Assembly (NCBI GenBank): GCA_902543575.1
Contig: CACBYV010000003.1
Span: forward strand, 62,001 to 126,000
From: an uncultured Pelagibacteraceae bacterium
Lineage (GTDB): Bacteria > Pseudomonadota > Alphaproteobacteria > Pelagibacterales > Pelagibacteraceae
DNA length: 64,000 nucleotides
Direction: 5' to 3'
Shown one piece after another: positions 52,269 to 61,595 of the stretch. The position numbers were made by a program, and so were the translations under genes. Below the pieces are notes generated by a model. The model saw nothing but the letters and a program-made list of their open reading frames with translations. It was not told the DNA's origin and made no database searches. Numbering within the stretch: position 1 is the first letter of the stretch; each line of letters begins with the position of its first letter.

Positions 52269-53393
52269 TTAGTTTTTCCAGAAACTTTTAGCTTTTTGAA
52301 AGAACTTTTTTATGCTTGGATTAGATTTTTCGTTTTCAATTTCTCTAAATTTTTCAAGTAATTCTTTTTGCTCTTTATTTAATGATACTGGAACTTCCGT
52401 ATTTACTTGAACGTATAAATCACCAAAATCATTACCCCTCATATAAGGCATTCCTTTGCCTCTTAGTCTAAATTGCTTACCACTTTGTGTTCCAGCAGGA
52501 ATCTTAATTTTAGCTTTACCACCGTCGATCGTTGGAATCTCAATTGAAGTACCTAAAGCAGCATCTGCGATAGAGACTGGACATTCAAAAAATAAATTTT
52601 CATCAGCCCTTTTAAATAATTCGTGAGAGTGAACATTAATAAATAAATACAAATCTCCACTACCACCTCCTCTTGATCCAGCTTCACCTTTTCCAGAAAG
52701 TCTTATTCTAGTTCCATCATCCACACCTTTTGGAATTGTAACAGATAATCTTTTTGAAGCCTGTTTTTTTCCTTGTCCATTACAACTTACACAAGGATGA
52801 GTAATTTCTTCTCCCGCACCAGCGCATTGAGGACAAGTTTGCTGAACTGTAAAAAAACCTTGGCTAGACCTTACTTGTCCATGACCACCACACATTGAGC
52901 AAGCTCCAGCTTGATGCCCGGGTTTTGAACCTGATCCACTACAAGTATCACATTTCTCAGATGTGGAGAACTTTATATCCTGTTTCTTACCAGAAAACGA
53001 TTCTTCTAAAGAAATAGTTAAATCATATCTTAAGTCCGAGCCTCTGTTGTTTGATCTTCTTGACCTACGACTCCCTCCAAAACCTTCTCCAAAAAAATCT
53101 TCAAATATGTCAGAGAAATGATTTGAGAAATCAAAATTTCCAAATCCCCCTCTTCCGCCTCCGCCGTTCTCAAAAGCTGCATGACCAAAATTGTCATAAT
53201 TTTGCTTTCTCTCCGAATTTGAAAGAACATGATAAGCCTCAGATGCTTCTTTAAATTTTTCTTCAGCACCTTTATCGCCTTTATTTTTATCTGGATGAAA
53301 TTTAACTGCGAGTTTTCTGTAAGCTGATTTTATTTGGTCTGCAGAAGCACTTTTATTTACACCTAAAACTTCGTAATAATCTCTTTTTGCCAT
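52269..53393 (-). CDS. dnaJ: Chaperone protein DnaJ
   Basis: This 374-residue class A Hsp40 has a J domain (1-70) with the HPD motif in [13 protein letters not shown], and a Gly/Phe-rich region (75-115, [15 protein letters not shown]). Four CxxCxGxG zinc motifs follow ([32 protein letters not shown]), then substrate-binding C-terminal domains. It delivers substrates to DnaK and stimulates its ATPase. It lies 28 bases after dnaK in the grpE-dnaK-dnaJ row. Confidence 0.98.
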   Translation of the reverse strand: MAKRDYYEVLGVNKSASADQIKSAYRKLAVKFHPDKNKGDKGAEEKFKEASEAYHVLSNSERKQNYDNFGHAAFENGGGGRGGFGNFDFSNHFSDIFEDFFGEGFGGSRRSRRSNNRGSDLRYDLTISLEESFSGKKQDIKFSTSEKCDTCSGSGSKPGHQAGACSMCGGHGQVRSSQGFFTVQQTCPQCAGAGEEITHPCVSCNGQGKKQASKRLSVTIPKGVDDGTRIRLSGKGEAGSRGGGSGDLYLFINVHSHELFKRADENLFFECPVSIADAALGTSIEIPTIDGGKAKIKIPAGTQSGKQFRLRGKGMPYMRGNDFGDLYVQVNTEVPVSLNKEQKELLEKFREIENEKSNPSIKKFFQKAKSFWKN

Positions 53394-53421
53394 AACATGT
53401 TATAGACAAACAGTTGTTTTA

Positions 53422-55344
53422 TTAGGCGCTTTTTTCTTTATTTTCGTCTTTTACTTCTTCAAAATCTGCATCAACAACGTTATCGTCTTTCTTATCTTCT
53501 TTCTTTGCGTCTTTTGGAGCGTCTTCAGGTTTTGCACCTTGTTGTGATTTATAGATCGCTTCACCTAATTTCATAGATGCCTGAACCAAATCTTGTGTTT
53601 TTTTCTTGATTTCCTCAACATCAGTTCCTTTAAGAGAATTTCTTAGATTTGCTGATGCATCCTCGATAGCTTTTTTATCTGCATCTGAAACTTTGCTTCC
53701 GTGCTCTTTTAAGTTTTTTTCAGTTGAGTGCATTAATGTATCCGCTTGATTTCTTGCATCAACGGCTTCTCTTTTCTTTTTATCTTCTTCTTTGTTTGAC
53801 TCTGCATCTTTTACCATTTGATTAATTTCTTCATCACTTAATCCTCCAGATGCCTGGATTTGAATTTTTTGCTCTTTACCAGTTCCTTTGTCTTTAGCTG
53901 AGACATTTACAATACCATTTGCATCAATATCAAATGTCACTTCAATTTGCGGAACTCCTCTTGGCGCAGGAGCTATTCCAACTAACTCGAAGTTTCCTAA
54001 TACCTTATTATCTGAAGCCATCTCTCTTTCACCTTGAAGAACTCTGATTGAGACTGCTGGTTGATTATCCTCTGCAGTAGAAAATACTTGGCTTTTTTTG
54101 GTTGGTATTGTTGTATTTTTATCTATCAATTTTGTAGATACACCACCCAATGTTTCTATCCCTAAAGACAAAGGAGTTACATCCAGAAGTAGTACATCTT
54201 TTACATCACCTTGTAATACTCCTGCTTGAATCGCTGCACCCATAGCGACAACTTCATCAGGGTTTACAGATTTGTTGGGATCTTTTCCAAAGAAATTTTT
54301 TACTTCTTCTATAACTTTAGGCATTCTAGTCATACCACCAACAAGCACTATTTCATCAACTTCGCTTGCAGACAACCCTGCATCTTTTAATGCAGTTTTA
54401 CATGGTGGAATAGTTCTTGAAATTAAATCTTCCACTAAAGCCTCAAGCTTAGCTCTTGTCATTTTTAAGTTAATATGTTTTGGCCCAGTTTTGTCTGCAG
54501 TTATAAATGGCAAATTTATTTCAGTTTGAGTTGCTGATGATAATTCTATTTTAGCTTTTTCAGCAGCTTCCTTAAGTCTTTGCAGTGCTAATTTGTCAGA
54601 TTTTAAATCAATACCATTTTCTTTTTTGAATTCTGACAAGAGATAATCAACTATTGCATTATCAAAATCTTCTCCACCTAAAAAAGTATCACCGTTGGTT
54701 GATTTTACTTCAAACACTCCGTCACCTAGTTCAAGGATTGAAACATCAAATGTTCCTCCACCTAAATCATAGACTGCTATTTTCTTATTTGCTTTTTTAT
54801 CTAAACCGTAAGCCAAAGATGCTGCAGTTGGCTCATTTATAATTCTTAAAACTTCAAGACCTGCTATTTTGCCTGCATCTTTTGTTGCTTGTCTTTGAGC
54901 ATCATTAAAATATGCTGGAACAGTAATAACTGCTTGTTTTACTTCTGAACCCAAATATTTTTCAGCAGTCTCTTTCATCTTTTGAAGTGTAAAAGCTGAA
55001 ATTTGGGATGGAGAATATTTTTGACCTTTTGCCTCAATCCATGCGTCTCCTTTATCGGAATTAACTATTTTAAATGGAGCAGTTTCTACATCTTTTTTAA
55101 CTGTTGGATCATCAAAATTTCTTCCTATTAATCTTTTAACTGCAAATATTGTATTTTCAGGATTCGTAACTGCTTGTCTTTTTGCGGGTTGACCTATTAA
55201 TTTTTCACCTTCATCTGTAAATGCAACAACAGATGGTGTTGTTCTTGCTCCTTCAGCATTTTCTAAAACTTTTGCTTGCGTACCTTCCATAACGGCCACA
55301 CAAGAGTTCGTTGTTCCTAAATCAATTCCTATAACTTTACTCAT
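53422..55344 (-). CDS. dnaK: Chaperone protein DnaK (Hsp70)
   Basis: This 640-residue Hsp70 has the ATPase domain (1-380) with [33 protein letters not shown] and [12 protein letters not shown], the substrate-binding domain (about 390-510) with [17 protein letters not shown], and a helical lid with acidic tail ending [16 protein letters not shown]. It folds and protects cytosolic proteins, with GrpE and DnaJ encoded alongside. A weak sigma-32-like promoter is in the 61-bp gap upstream, and an AGGA ribosome site precedes the ATG. Confidence 0.99.
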   Translation of the reverse strand: MSKVIGIDLGTTNSCVAVMEGTQAKVLENAEGARTTPSVVAFTDEGEKLIGQPAKRQAVTNPENTIFAVKRLIGRNFDDPTVKKDVETAPFKIVNSDKGDAWIEAKGQKYSPSQISAFTLQKMKETAEKYLGSEVKQAVITVPAYFNDAQRQATKDAGKIAGLEVLRIINEPTAASLAYGLDKKANKKIAVYDLGGGTFDVSILELGDGVFEVKSTNGDTFLGGEDFDNAIVDYLLSEFKKENGIDLKSDKLALQRLKEAAEKAKIELSSATQTEINLPFITADKTGPKHINLKMTRAKLEALVEDLISRTIPPCKTALKDAGLSASEVDEIVLVGGMTRMPKVIEEVKNFFGKDPNKSVNPDEVVAMGAAIQAGVLQGDVKDVLLLDVTPLSLGIETLGGVSTKLIDKNTTIPTKKSQVFSTAEDNQPAVSIRVLQGEREMASDNKVLGNFELVGIAPAPRGVPQIEVTFDIDANGIVNVSAKDKGTGKEQKIQIQASGGLSDEEINQMVKDAESNKEEDKKKREAVDARNQADTLMHSTEKNLKEHGSKVSDADKKAIEDASANLRNSLKGTDVEEIKKKTQDLVQASMKLGEAIYKSQQGAKPEDAPKDAKKEDKKDDNVVDADFEEVKDENKEKSA

Positions 55345-55365
55345 AATTTGTCCTATTTGATGCTC

Positions 55366-55393
55366 ATATAAGTGTTAATTTTACAACTGCAAC
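55366..55393 (-). promoter_or_regulatory. Sigma-32-like promoter for dnaK
   Basis: On the minus strand GTTG (55390-55393), 17 bases, then CTTATAT (55366-55372) fits the alphaproteobacterial heat-shock form CTTG-N17/18-CYTATNT with one -35 mismatch. It would start transcription about 15 bases before the dnaK ATG, independently of grpE. Confidence 0.4.
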
Positions 55394-55405
55394 CATTATA
55401 AATAA

Positions 55406-56044
55406 TTAATTTTTTGCCTCTTTTTCTACATTTTCTTGGTTTTTTTGCTTATTCTGTTTGTCATCAATTTTTTTTTTAGATACAGCTACCAATGAAGGTC
55501 TCAGCAACCTGTCCTTCATCATAAAACCTTTTTGAATTTCTTGAACTATTGTGCCTTGATCTTTGGTATCATCTTCGACTTCCATCATAGCCTGATGTAA
55601 ATTTGGATCTAGTTTTTCGTTAATTGCTTTAATTGGTTCAATATTATTCTTTTTGAAAATCGAAATCATATCCTTATTAATAATATCTATATGCTCTATC
55701 AATTTTTTTAGCGCATCTTTATCTTTTATAGTTTCGTCACTTTCCAGCGTTTGTTTTGATCTCTCTAAATTATCTAGAAGATTAAGAGTTTCTTTTGCAA
55801 ATGAGAATCCACCATATTCAAAAGCTTCATCCTTCTCTTTTTCAAATCTTCTCCTTTGATTTTCCATTTCAGCAAATGTTCTAGCAACTTTATCTTTAAG
55901 ACTTGAAATTTCATCTTCAGGTGAAAGTTGTTCCCCTTCCTCTATTTTTTCGGTTTCCTCTGAACCCTGTTTATCTTTACTTGGCTCTGAATTTTCATCT
56001 TTTAAATTTTTATTTTCTTTATTTTGTAATTCTTCGTTTTCCAT
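55406..56044 (-). CDS. grpE: Nucleotide exchange factor GrpE
   Basis: This 212-residue DnaK co-chaperone exchanges ADP for ATP. The N-terminal 55 residues are acidic and disordered, then a long coiled coil (about 60-130, KVARTFAEMENQRRRFEKEK), and the C-terminal beta domain with IEPIKAINEKLDPNLHQAM and the motif DQGTIVQEIQKGFMMKDRLL RPSLVAVS (given as two stretches). It diverges from rdgB with only 36 bases between ATGs. A sigma-32-like promoter occupies that space. Confidence 0.95.
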   Translation of the reverse strand: MENEELQNKENKNLKDENSEPSKDKQGSEETEKIEEGEQLSPEDEISSLKDKVARTFAEMENQRRRFEKEKDEAFEYGGFSFAKETLNLLDNLERSKQTLESDETIKDKDALKKLIEHIDIINKDMISIFKKNNIEPIKAINEKLDPNLHQAMMEVEDDTKDQGTIVQEIQKGFMMKDRLLRPSLVAVSKKKIDDKQNKQKNQENVEKEAKN

Positions 56045-56052
56045 TAATATCT

Positions 56053-56080
56053 ATATGGTAAGAAATTTATAAAATTCTAG
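56053..56080 (-). promoter_or_regulatory. Sigma-32-like promoter for grpE
   Basis: On the minus strand CTAGAAT (56074-56080), 15 bases, CCATAT (56053-56058). Spacing equals that of the hslV promoter. The -10 ends 8 bases before the grpE ATG, again predicting a nearly leaderless mRNA. The -35 touches the rdgB start codon. Confidence 0.45.
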
Positions 56081-56683
56081 ATGTCAAAAAAAAAAATTAA
56101 AGAAATCGTAGTAGGTTCAAATAATGAGGGAAAAATAAAAGAAATCAAAGATTTATTACCTAAATACTACGTTATTACATCTCCCAAGGACTATGGTCTT
56201 AAAAGCCCAAAAGAAAACGGTGACACTTTCCTGAAAAATTCTTTAATAAAAGCTAAATATTTTTCAAAAAAAACAAAAAAAATTTGTATAGCTGATGACT
56301 CTGGGCTTGAAATTGAACAACTAAATAATCAACCAGGTATTTATTCAGCAAGATGGGGTGGAAAGAAAGGTGATTTCAATTTAGCAATATCCAAAGTATA
56401 TAAAAAGTTATCGAAGTTAGATAAAAACTGGAAGTCAAAACAGATTAAAGCAAGATTTATTTGTGCATTAACTATATATGGATTAAAAAAAAATCCAATT
56501 CAATCTTTAGGAATTATCAATGGCAAAATTTCTAAAAATAAAATTGGAAATAAAGGTTTTGGTTATGATCCAATTTTTATTCCTGAAAATAAAAGATTAA
56601 CATTCGGCCAAATGAATCAAAAATTAAAATTTAAGAACGATCATCGTTCAAAGGCTTTTAAAAAAATTAGAAAATTTCTTTAA
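56081..56683 (+). CDS. rdgB: Non-canonical purine NTP pyrophosphatase (RdgB/HAM1)
   Basis: This 200-residue housecleaning enzyme hydrolyses dITP/XTP. It shows VVGSNNEGKIKEIKDLL (NTP-binding SxNxxK) at residues 11-27, ENGDTFLKNSLIKAKYF, CIADDSGLEIEQLNNQPGIYSARW (quoted: ADDSGLEIEQLNNQPGIYS) with catalytic Asp, and NKGFGYDPIFIPE. It diverges from grpE, a pairing common in Alphaproteobacteria. The 3' end overlaps the convergent LpoA-like gene by 17 bp. Confidence 0.96.
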   Translation: MSKKKIKEIVVGSNNEGKIKEIKDLLPKYYVITSPKDYGLKSPKENGDTFLKNSLIKAKYFSKKTKKICIADDSGLEIEQLNNQPGIYSARWGGKKGDFNLAISKVYKKLSKLDKNWKSKQIKARFICALTIYGLKKNPIQSLGIINGKISKNKIGNKGFGYDPIFIPENKRLTFGQMNQKLKFKNDHRSKAFKKIRKFL

Positions 56684-57824
56684 AATTATTTTTTTCTACT
56701 TCATAAAAGTTTAATTGATGGGTGATTATTTTTTTATTTATTTCAAAGATACCTATTTTTCCTTTAAATTTATTTTTCTTAATAAATAAGTTTTCATTTG
56801 TCTTAAAATCATTATTTATTAACAGGTAATATATCAAACCTATTAGATCATAACTTAAAAAAGAAATTTGATTTGGTGTATTCTTGAAGTTTTGAATGTA
56901 TTCTTTTTGAAATATTTCAAAATTGTCTTTATTTATTGATGGAAAATATATTGGATGTAATGAAGTTTCCTTTAAAAGACTTTCGTCAAACCATTGATTC
57001 AATGTAATGTATTTTATTCTTTCAGACGATACATCGGTATATAATAATGACGTGGCAACACTTTTTAAACTTTCACTAAAATCAGCGATTATTACTGAAT
57101 CAAAATTAATAAAACCTAAAGTATCTTTTTTTTTTAATTCATCCATTTTTTTCTTTTTATTAAAAGTATTTGAGGCTTCTATCCTTTTAATTTCGTTTTC
57201 TAAATTCCGTTTTCTTTGTTGATATCTTGTTAAATCTTCAATTTGCTTTGTTAGTAATGTCGGGTCTTTGCTATAAATAAATTTTTCTTTTAATATTAAA
57301 TTAGATTTATCAATAGCTTCTTCAATTTCTCTTTTATAATCTGTTTCAGGAATTAAAAAAATTGTACTTTTTAAATTACTTTCACTTAAGTATTTTTTAA
57401 TTGTATTTATTTGTGATATTGCATTTACACCTGCAGAAATTACATTTTTTGGATTATTTTTAATTTTATTTGTAAAAGATAAGAATATTACTTCATTTAA
57501 TTCATCTAAATATTTATTACTTTCATTGAATACTGGTCCTATAATTATGTTTACACCATTATTGTAGAGCTCATTTGATACTTTCAATGCATCTATTGGG
57601 TTTGCTTTAGTATCTTTAGGTATTACTGTTAGTCTATCATCATTAATTTTATTTAAAGCCATTCTTGTAGATTTAAGAATTGAATTACCAATATATGAAT
57701 ATTCGCCTGATAAAGGTACAATTAAACCTATTTTAATTTTCTCATCTGAAATTGCTTCAAGATGTGAGGAAACGATTATAAGAAAAACTTTTAAAACTAT
57801 GATATATAATTTTCTCATTGTCAT
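56667..57824 (-). CDS. Periplasmic-binding-fold protein, LpoA-like penicillin-binding protein activator
   Basis: This 385-residue protein has an N-terminal signal (IIVLKVFLIIVSSHLEAIS, residues 8-26) and a Peripla_BP_6 (Leu/Ile/Val-binding) fold: IKIGLIVPLSGEYSYIGNSIL, then NGVNIIIGPVFNES. It has no associated ABC permease genes. The location beside rsmI matches the alphaproteobacterial 'LpoA-like' activator, proposed to stimulate PBP1a. The start could be 57824 or the second Met at 57818. It diverges from rsmI with 3 bases between start codons. Confidence 0.8.
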   Translation of the reverse strand: MTMRKLYIIVLKVFLIIVSSHLEAISDEKIKIGLIVPLSGEYSYIGNSILKSTRMALNKINDDRLTVIPKDTKANPIDALKVSNELYNNGVNIIIGPVFNESNKYLDELNEVIFLSFTNKIKNNPKNVISAGVNAISQINTIKKYLSESNLKSTIFLIPETDYKREIEEAIDKSNLILKEKFIYSKDPTLLTKQIEDLTRYQQRKRNLENEIKRIEASNTFNKKKKMDELKKKDTLGFINFDSVIIADFSESLKSVATSLLYTDVSSERIKYITLNQWFDESLLKETSLHPIYFPSINKDNFEIFQKEYIQNFKNTPNQISFLSYDLIGLIYYLLINNDFKTNENLFIKKNKFKGKIGIFEINKKIITHQLNFYEVEKNNFKEIF

Positions 57825-57827
57825 TAA

Positions 57828-58685
57828 ATGTATAATTTTAAATTAAATGATAGTTTAAAACCTGGGCTATATTGTGTTTCTACGCCTATAGGAAATTTAG
57901 GCGATATTACTTTTAGGGCCGTACACATACTTAATAAATCGGATGTAATTTTGTCAGAAGACACGAGAGTTTCAAGTAAGATATTATCTAGGTTCAATAT
58001 AAACACAAAATTACTATCTAATCATAAATTTAATGAAAAAAAAAATATTAAAAATGTATTAAATTTATTAAAGGAAAATAAAATAATTTCTATCATTTCA
58101 GATGCAGGTACTCCAACAATTTCAGATCCCGGTGGAGTTTTAATCAAAGAATGCATCAAAAATAAAATTGATATATTTCCAGTTCCAGGATCTTCCGCTG
58201 TAGCTGCAGCTGTTTCTATAAGTGGTTTTTCAAATAATTTCTTTTTTTGTGGGTTTTTGCCTGATAAAAAGTTACAAATCGATCAACTCTTTAAAAAGAT
58301 CTCTAATTTAAATTGCTCAATTGTTTTTTTTATTTCACCCAAAAAAATAAAAAAAATAATAGTTCAAGTCCAAAAATATTTTAATGACAGAGATATTTTA
58401 ATCACTAGAGAAATGACAAAATTCCATGAAGAATATATTAGAGATAAGGTTAAAAACCTCAAAAATATTAGTATATTAGAAAAAGGTGAGATTACCGTAG
58501 TTATATCAGAAAATTCAAATTTAGAAAAGAGGTTACAAGTAATTGAAGAATCGGTTAAAAAAAAAATAATCAAACTTTTAAAAAAAATGTCTATTAAAGA
58601 TATTACATCAAAAATTAGTAAGGAGAATAATATATCAAAAAAAATTGTTTATGATTATTGTTTAGAAAAAAAGAATGAGATTTAG
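57828..58685 (+). CDS. rsmI: 16S rRNA (cytidine1402-2'-O)-methyltransferase RsmI
   Basis: This 285-residue tetrapyrrole-methylase-fold enzyme has GLYCVSTPIGNLGDITFRAV near residue 16, LSEDTRVSSKIL, SIISDAGTPTISDPGGVLI with the SAM-binding region, PGSSAVAAAVSISGF, and FFCGFLPDK. It methylates 16S C1402 together with RsmH. Length is typical. It overlaps the BON lipoprotein gene by 11 bp. The usual YraN/endonuclease gene between rsmI and BON in other Proteobacteria is absent. Confidence 0.96.
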   Translation: MYNFKLNDSLKPGLYCVSTPIGNLGDITFRAVHILNKSDVILSEDTRVSSKILSRFNINTKLLSNHKFNEKKNIKNVLNLLKENKIISIISDAGTPTISDPGGVLIKECIKNKIDIFPVPGSSAVAAAVSISGFSNNFFFCGFLPDKKLQIDQLFKKISNLNCSIVFFISPKKIKKIIVQVQKYFNDRDILITREMTKFHEEYIRDKVKNLKNISILEKGEITVVISENSNLEKRLQVIEESVKKKIIKLLKKMSIKDITSKISKENNISKKIVYDYCLEKKNEI

Positions 58686-59268
58686 AAATTTAATATTAAT
58701 TATAAGTTTTGTTTTAATTTCAGGATGCGTTGGTTATTCATCAACTGGAGTTTTGGGAACAGGAGTTTCAGTTGCAATGGACCCAAGAACTATTGGTACA
58801 CAAATAGACGATTCTTTAATGCAAAAAAATTTGAGGGCTAAATTAATATTAATGGATAGTGGTTATCTTTTAAAAGTAAAGACCAAAGTCTTAGATGGTA
58901 GAATATTTATAACAGGTAAAGTGGACACGATTGAAGAAAAACTTAAAATCACAAAATTAGGTTGGGAAATAAAAGGAGCTAGATCAGTCAAAAATGATCT
59001 AAAAATAAAAGAAAATTTTAACTTTAAACAAACAGCTAAAGATGTGCTGATAACTTCTCAATTAAGAACTGCAATGATAGCAAATAAAAAAATAAAGTCC
59101 GCAAATTATGATATAGATACTTATAAGAAAATAATTTATGTTTATGGAATTTCACAAAATGAAGAAGAAAGAGCTGAAGTTATAAACGAGGCTAAGGAAG
59201 TCCTTGATGTGGAAGATGTAGTTACAAGTATTTTTTTAGTTGAGGACTTGAGAGTAATAAAAAACTAA
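58675..59268 (+). CDS. BON-domain lipoprotein
   Basis: This 197-residue envelope lipoprotein has signal and lipobox IISFVLISGCVGYSS (Cys at 18), followed by two BON domains (about 45-115 and 118-190). Each has the pattern LRAKLILMDSGYLLKVKTKVLDGRIFITGKV or LRTAMIANKKIKSANYDIDTYKKIIYVYG (quoted in part). BON domains bind phospholipid or help outer-membrane stability (OsmY, DolP-like). It overlaps rsmI at the start and maeB at the end (4 bp, convergent). The dual-BON architecture and location beside LpoA resemble DolP. Confidence 0.87.
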   Translation: MRFRNLILIISFVLISGCVGYSSTGVLGTGVSVAMDPRTIGTQIDDSLMQKNLRAKLILMDSGYLLKVKTKVLDGRIFITGKVDTIEEKLKITKLGWEIKGARSVKNDLKIKENFNFKQTAKDVLITSQLRTAMIANKKIKSANYDIDTYKKIIYVYGISQNEEERAEVINEAKEVLDVEDVVTSIFLVEDLRVIKN

Positions 59269-61553
59269 TTTGGTTTTTTGTAATTAATTACTCCCGATGA
59301 ATATGCTGCAACAGATGCTAAATTTAATATGTCAGATGTTGATGATCTTAGTGGAGCAATTTCAATTGCCTGACCTAAACCGATTAACAGTGGTCCAATT
59401 ACTTTTGCACCGCCTAAAGTTTTCATTATTTTATAAGTTATAGCAGCACTATGTTGTCCAGGCATAATCAATATATTTGCATTACCAACAATTTCAGAGA
59501 ATGGATAAAGGTCTTTATATTCGTCACTTAAGGCTACATCAGGCTGCATATCTCCATCAAATTTAAAGTTAACCTTTTTATTTTTTAAAATTTCCACAGC
59601 ATCTCTAATATGTTTAGTTCTAGCTGTAATTGGTTGGCCAAAGGTAGAGTGTGAAAGAAAAGCAACTTTTGGCTCAAAACCAAATAATTTTGCCACTCTA
59701 GACGCAGAAATAGCTATTTCAGAAAGCTGTTCAGATGTTGGATATTCGTGAACACTTGTGTCTGCAATAAAAACCGTTTTGCCTTTATTTACAATCATGT
59801 TCAATCCAAACATGATTTCTCCAGGTCTAGGATCTATGACTTTTTTTACTTTATCAAGAGATTGTCCATACCTTCTTGAATTTCCAGTTACCATTGCATC
59901 AGCATCACCGCATGCAACCATGCAAGAACCCCATATAACTCTGTCATTTCTAACCATTTTATCGCAATCTCTTTCAAGCAATCCTTCTGTTCTTTGAAGT
60001 TTTTTAAATAGGTAATTCACATATTTTTTTCGTTTGTCGCTCAAAGTGGAGTTCACAATCTCAATATCAAAGTTTTCTCCGTAACCAATCTCTCTAAGCT
60101 TTTCTTTAACCACTTTTTCTTTAGCAACCAAAATAGGCGTTCCTAGTCCACTATTTTTAAATGCTATTGCAGCCTTCAGTGTATTTTCATCTTCACCATC
60201 CGCAAATACAACCTTTTTGTTTGTTTTTTTAATTTGGCTATTTATTCCTTGCATAATTGTTACAGATGGATCAAGCCTTTGTTTTAGCTGTTCAGAATAT
60301 TGATCAAAATTTTCTATTTTTTTTCTAGCAACACCAGATTTTATCGCAGCTTTTGCGACTGCTACTGGTATTACACTTATTAACCTTGGGTCAAAAGTAG
60401 ATGGAATAATATATTTTTTTCCATAATTAGGTCTTTCACCACCCATTGCAGCCGCTACCTCATCAGGCACAAATTCTCTTGCAAGCGAAGCAATAGCATT
60501 AGCTGCCGCAACTTTCATTTCTTCATTAATAGTTTTTGCTCTAACATCTAATGCTCCCCTAAATATGTAAGGAAACCCTATTAAATTATTTACTTGGTTT
60601 GGATAATCGGATCTACCTGTTGCTATAATTGCATCATTTCTTACTTCTTCTATATCTTCTGGTTTAATTTCAGGATCTGGATTTGCACATGCAAATATAA
60701 TTGGATTTTTAGACATTTTTTTAACCATACTTTTTTTTACAACACCTGCTGCGGATAAGCCTAAAAATACATCTGCATTTTTCATCGCATCGTCTAAACT
60801 TTTATCTTTTGTTTCTACTGCAAATTCTTTTTTCCAAGAATTAATATCTTTTCTATTTTTATTTATTACGCCTTTTGTATCCAACATTTTGATATTGTTT
60901 TTTGGAATACCAGTGCTTCTAAATAATTTCGCGCATGCCATAGCTGCAGCACCTGCACCATTAATCACTATTTTAATTTTTTTTAAGTTTTTTTTTGCAA
61001 TATCAACTGCGTTGATTAGTGCAGCTGTTGTTATGATTGCCGTCCCATGTTGATCGTCATGAAACACAGGAATATCTAGAATTTTTTTTAATTCTTCTTC
61101 AATTATAAAACAGTTTGGAGCTGCAATATCTTCAAGATTTATACCACCAAAACTTTTTGCGATATGTTTTATTGAATTAATTATTTCTTTTGTATCTTCT
61201 GTGTCTATTTCTAAATCTATCGAGTCAATATCTGCAAATCTTTTAAATAGAACAGCTTTACCTTCCATTACTGGTTTTGATGCTATAGCACCCAAATTTC
61301 CTAGCCCTAATATTGCTGATCCATTGCTAATGACTGCAACCAGGTTCCCTTTAGTAGTATATTCATATGCTAACTCAGGATTGTCTGCTATTGCTTTAAC
61401 AGGAGCCGCAACACCAGGAGAATAAGCTAGGGCCAAGTCTCTTTTTGTAGTTACAGGCTTAGATGAAACGATCTCTATTTTGCCAGATTTATCATTAGTA
61501 TGAAAATCTAAAGCTTCTTTATCAGAATAATGTTCAATTTTGTTTTTTTTCAT
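59265..61553 (-). CDS. maeB: NADP-dependent malic enzyme (MaeB, with phosphotransacetylase-like domain)
   Basis: This 762-residue enzyme decarboxylates malate to pyruvate and NADPH. The N-terminal malic domain (about 1-420) has LALAYSPGVAAPVKAI, VAVISNGSAILGLGNLGAI (quoted: SNGSAILGLGNLG), VFHDDQHGTAII with the metal site, and VINGAGAAAMACAKL. The C-terminal PTA-like domain (about 430-762) has VFADGEDENTLKAAIAF, VAFLSHSTFG and VIGPLLIGLGQAIEI; it is regulatory in this family, not catalytic. It converges on the BON gene and diverges from murJ by 42 bp. Confidence 0.96.
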   Translation of the reverse strand: MKKNKIEHYSDKEALDFHTNDKSGKIEIVSSKPVTTKRDLALAYSPGVAAPVKAIADNPELAYEYTTKGNLVAVISNGSAILGLGNLGAIASKPVMEGKAVLFKRFADIDSIDLEIDTEDTKEIINSIKHIAKSFGGINLEDIAAPNCFIIEEELKKILDIPVFHDDQHGTAIITTAALINAVDIAKKNLKKIKIVINGAGAAAMACAKLFRSTGIPKNNIKMLDTKGVINKNRKDINSWKKEFAVETKDKSLDDAMKNADVFLGLSAAGVVKKSMVKKMSKNPIIFACANPDPEIKPEDIEEVRNDAIIATGRSDYPNQVNNLIGFPYIFRGALDVRAKTINEEMKVAAANAIASLAREFVPDEVAAAMGGERPNYGKKYIIPSTFDPRLISVIPVAVAKAAIKSGVARKKIENFDQYSEQLKQRLDPSVTIMQGINSQIKKTNKKVVFADGEDENTLKAAIAFKNSGLGTPILVAKEKVVKEKLREIGYGENFDIEIVNSTLSDKRKKYVNYLFKKLQRTEGLLERDCDKMVRNDRVIWGSCMVACGDADAMVTGNSRRYGQSLDKVKKVIDPRPGEIMFGLNMIVNKGKTVFIADTSVHEYPTSEQLSEIAISASRVAKLFGFEPKVAFLSHSTFGQPITARTKHIRDAVEILKNKKVNFKFDGDMQPDVALSDEYKDLYPFSEIVGNANILIMPGQHSAAITYKIMKTLGGAKVIGPLLIGLGQAIEIAPLRSSTSDILNLASVAAYSSGVINYKKPN

Positions 61554-61595
61554 TAATTGTTAGATATAAAAAGGATTAAGATACTAATATGATTT

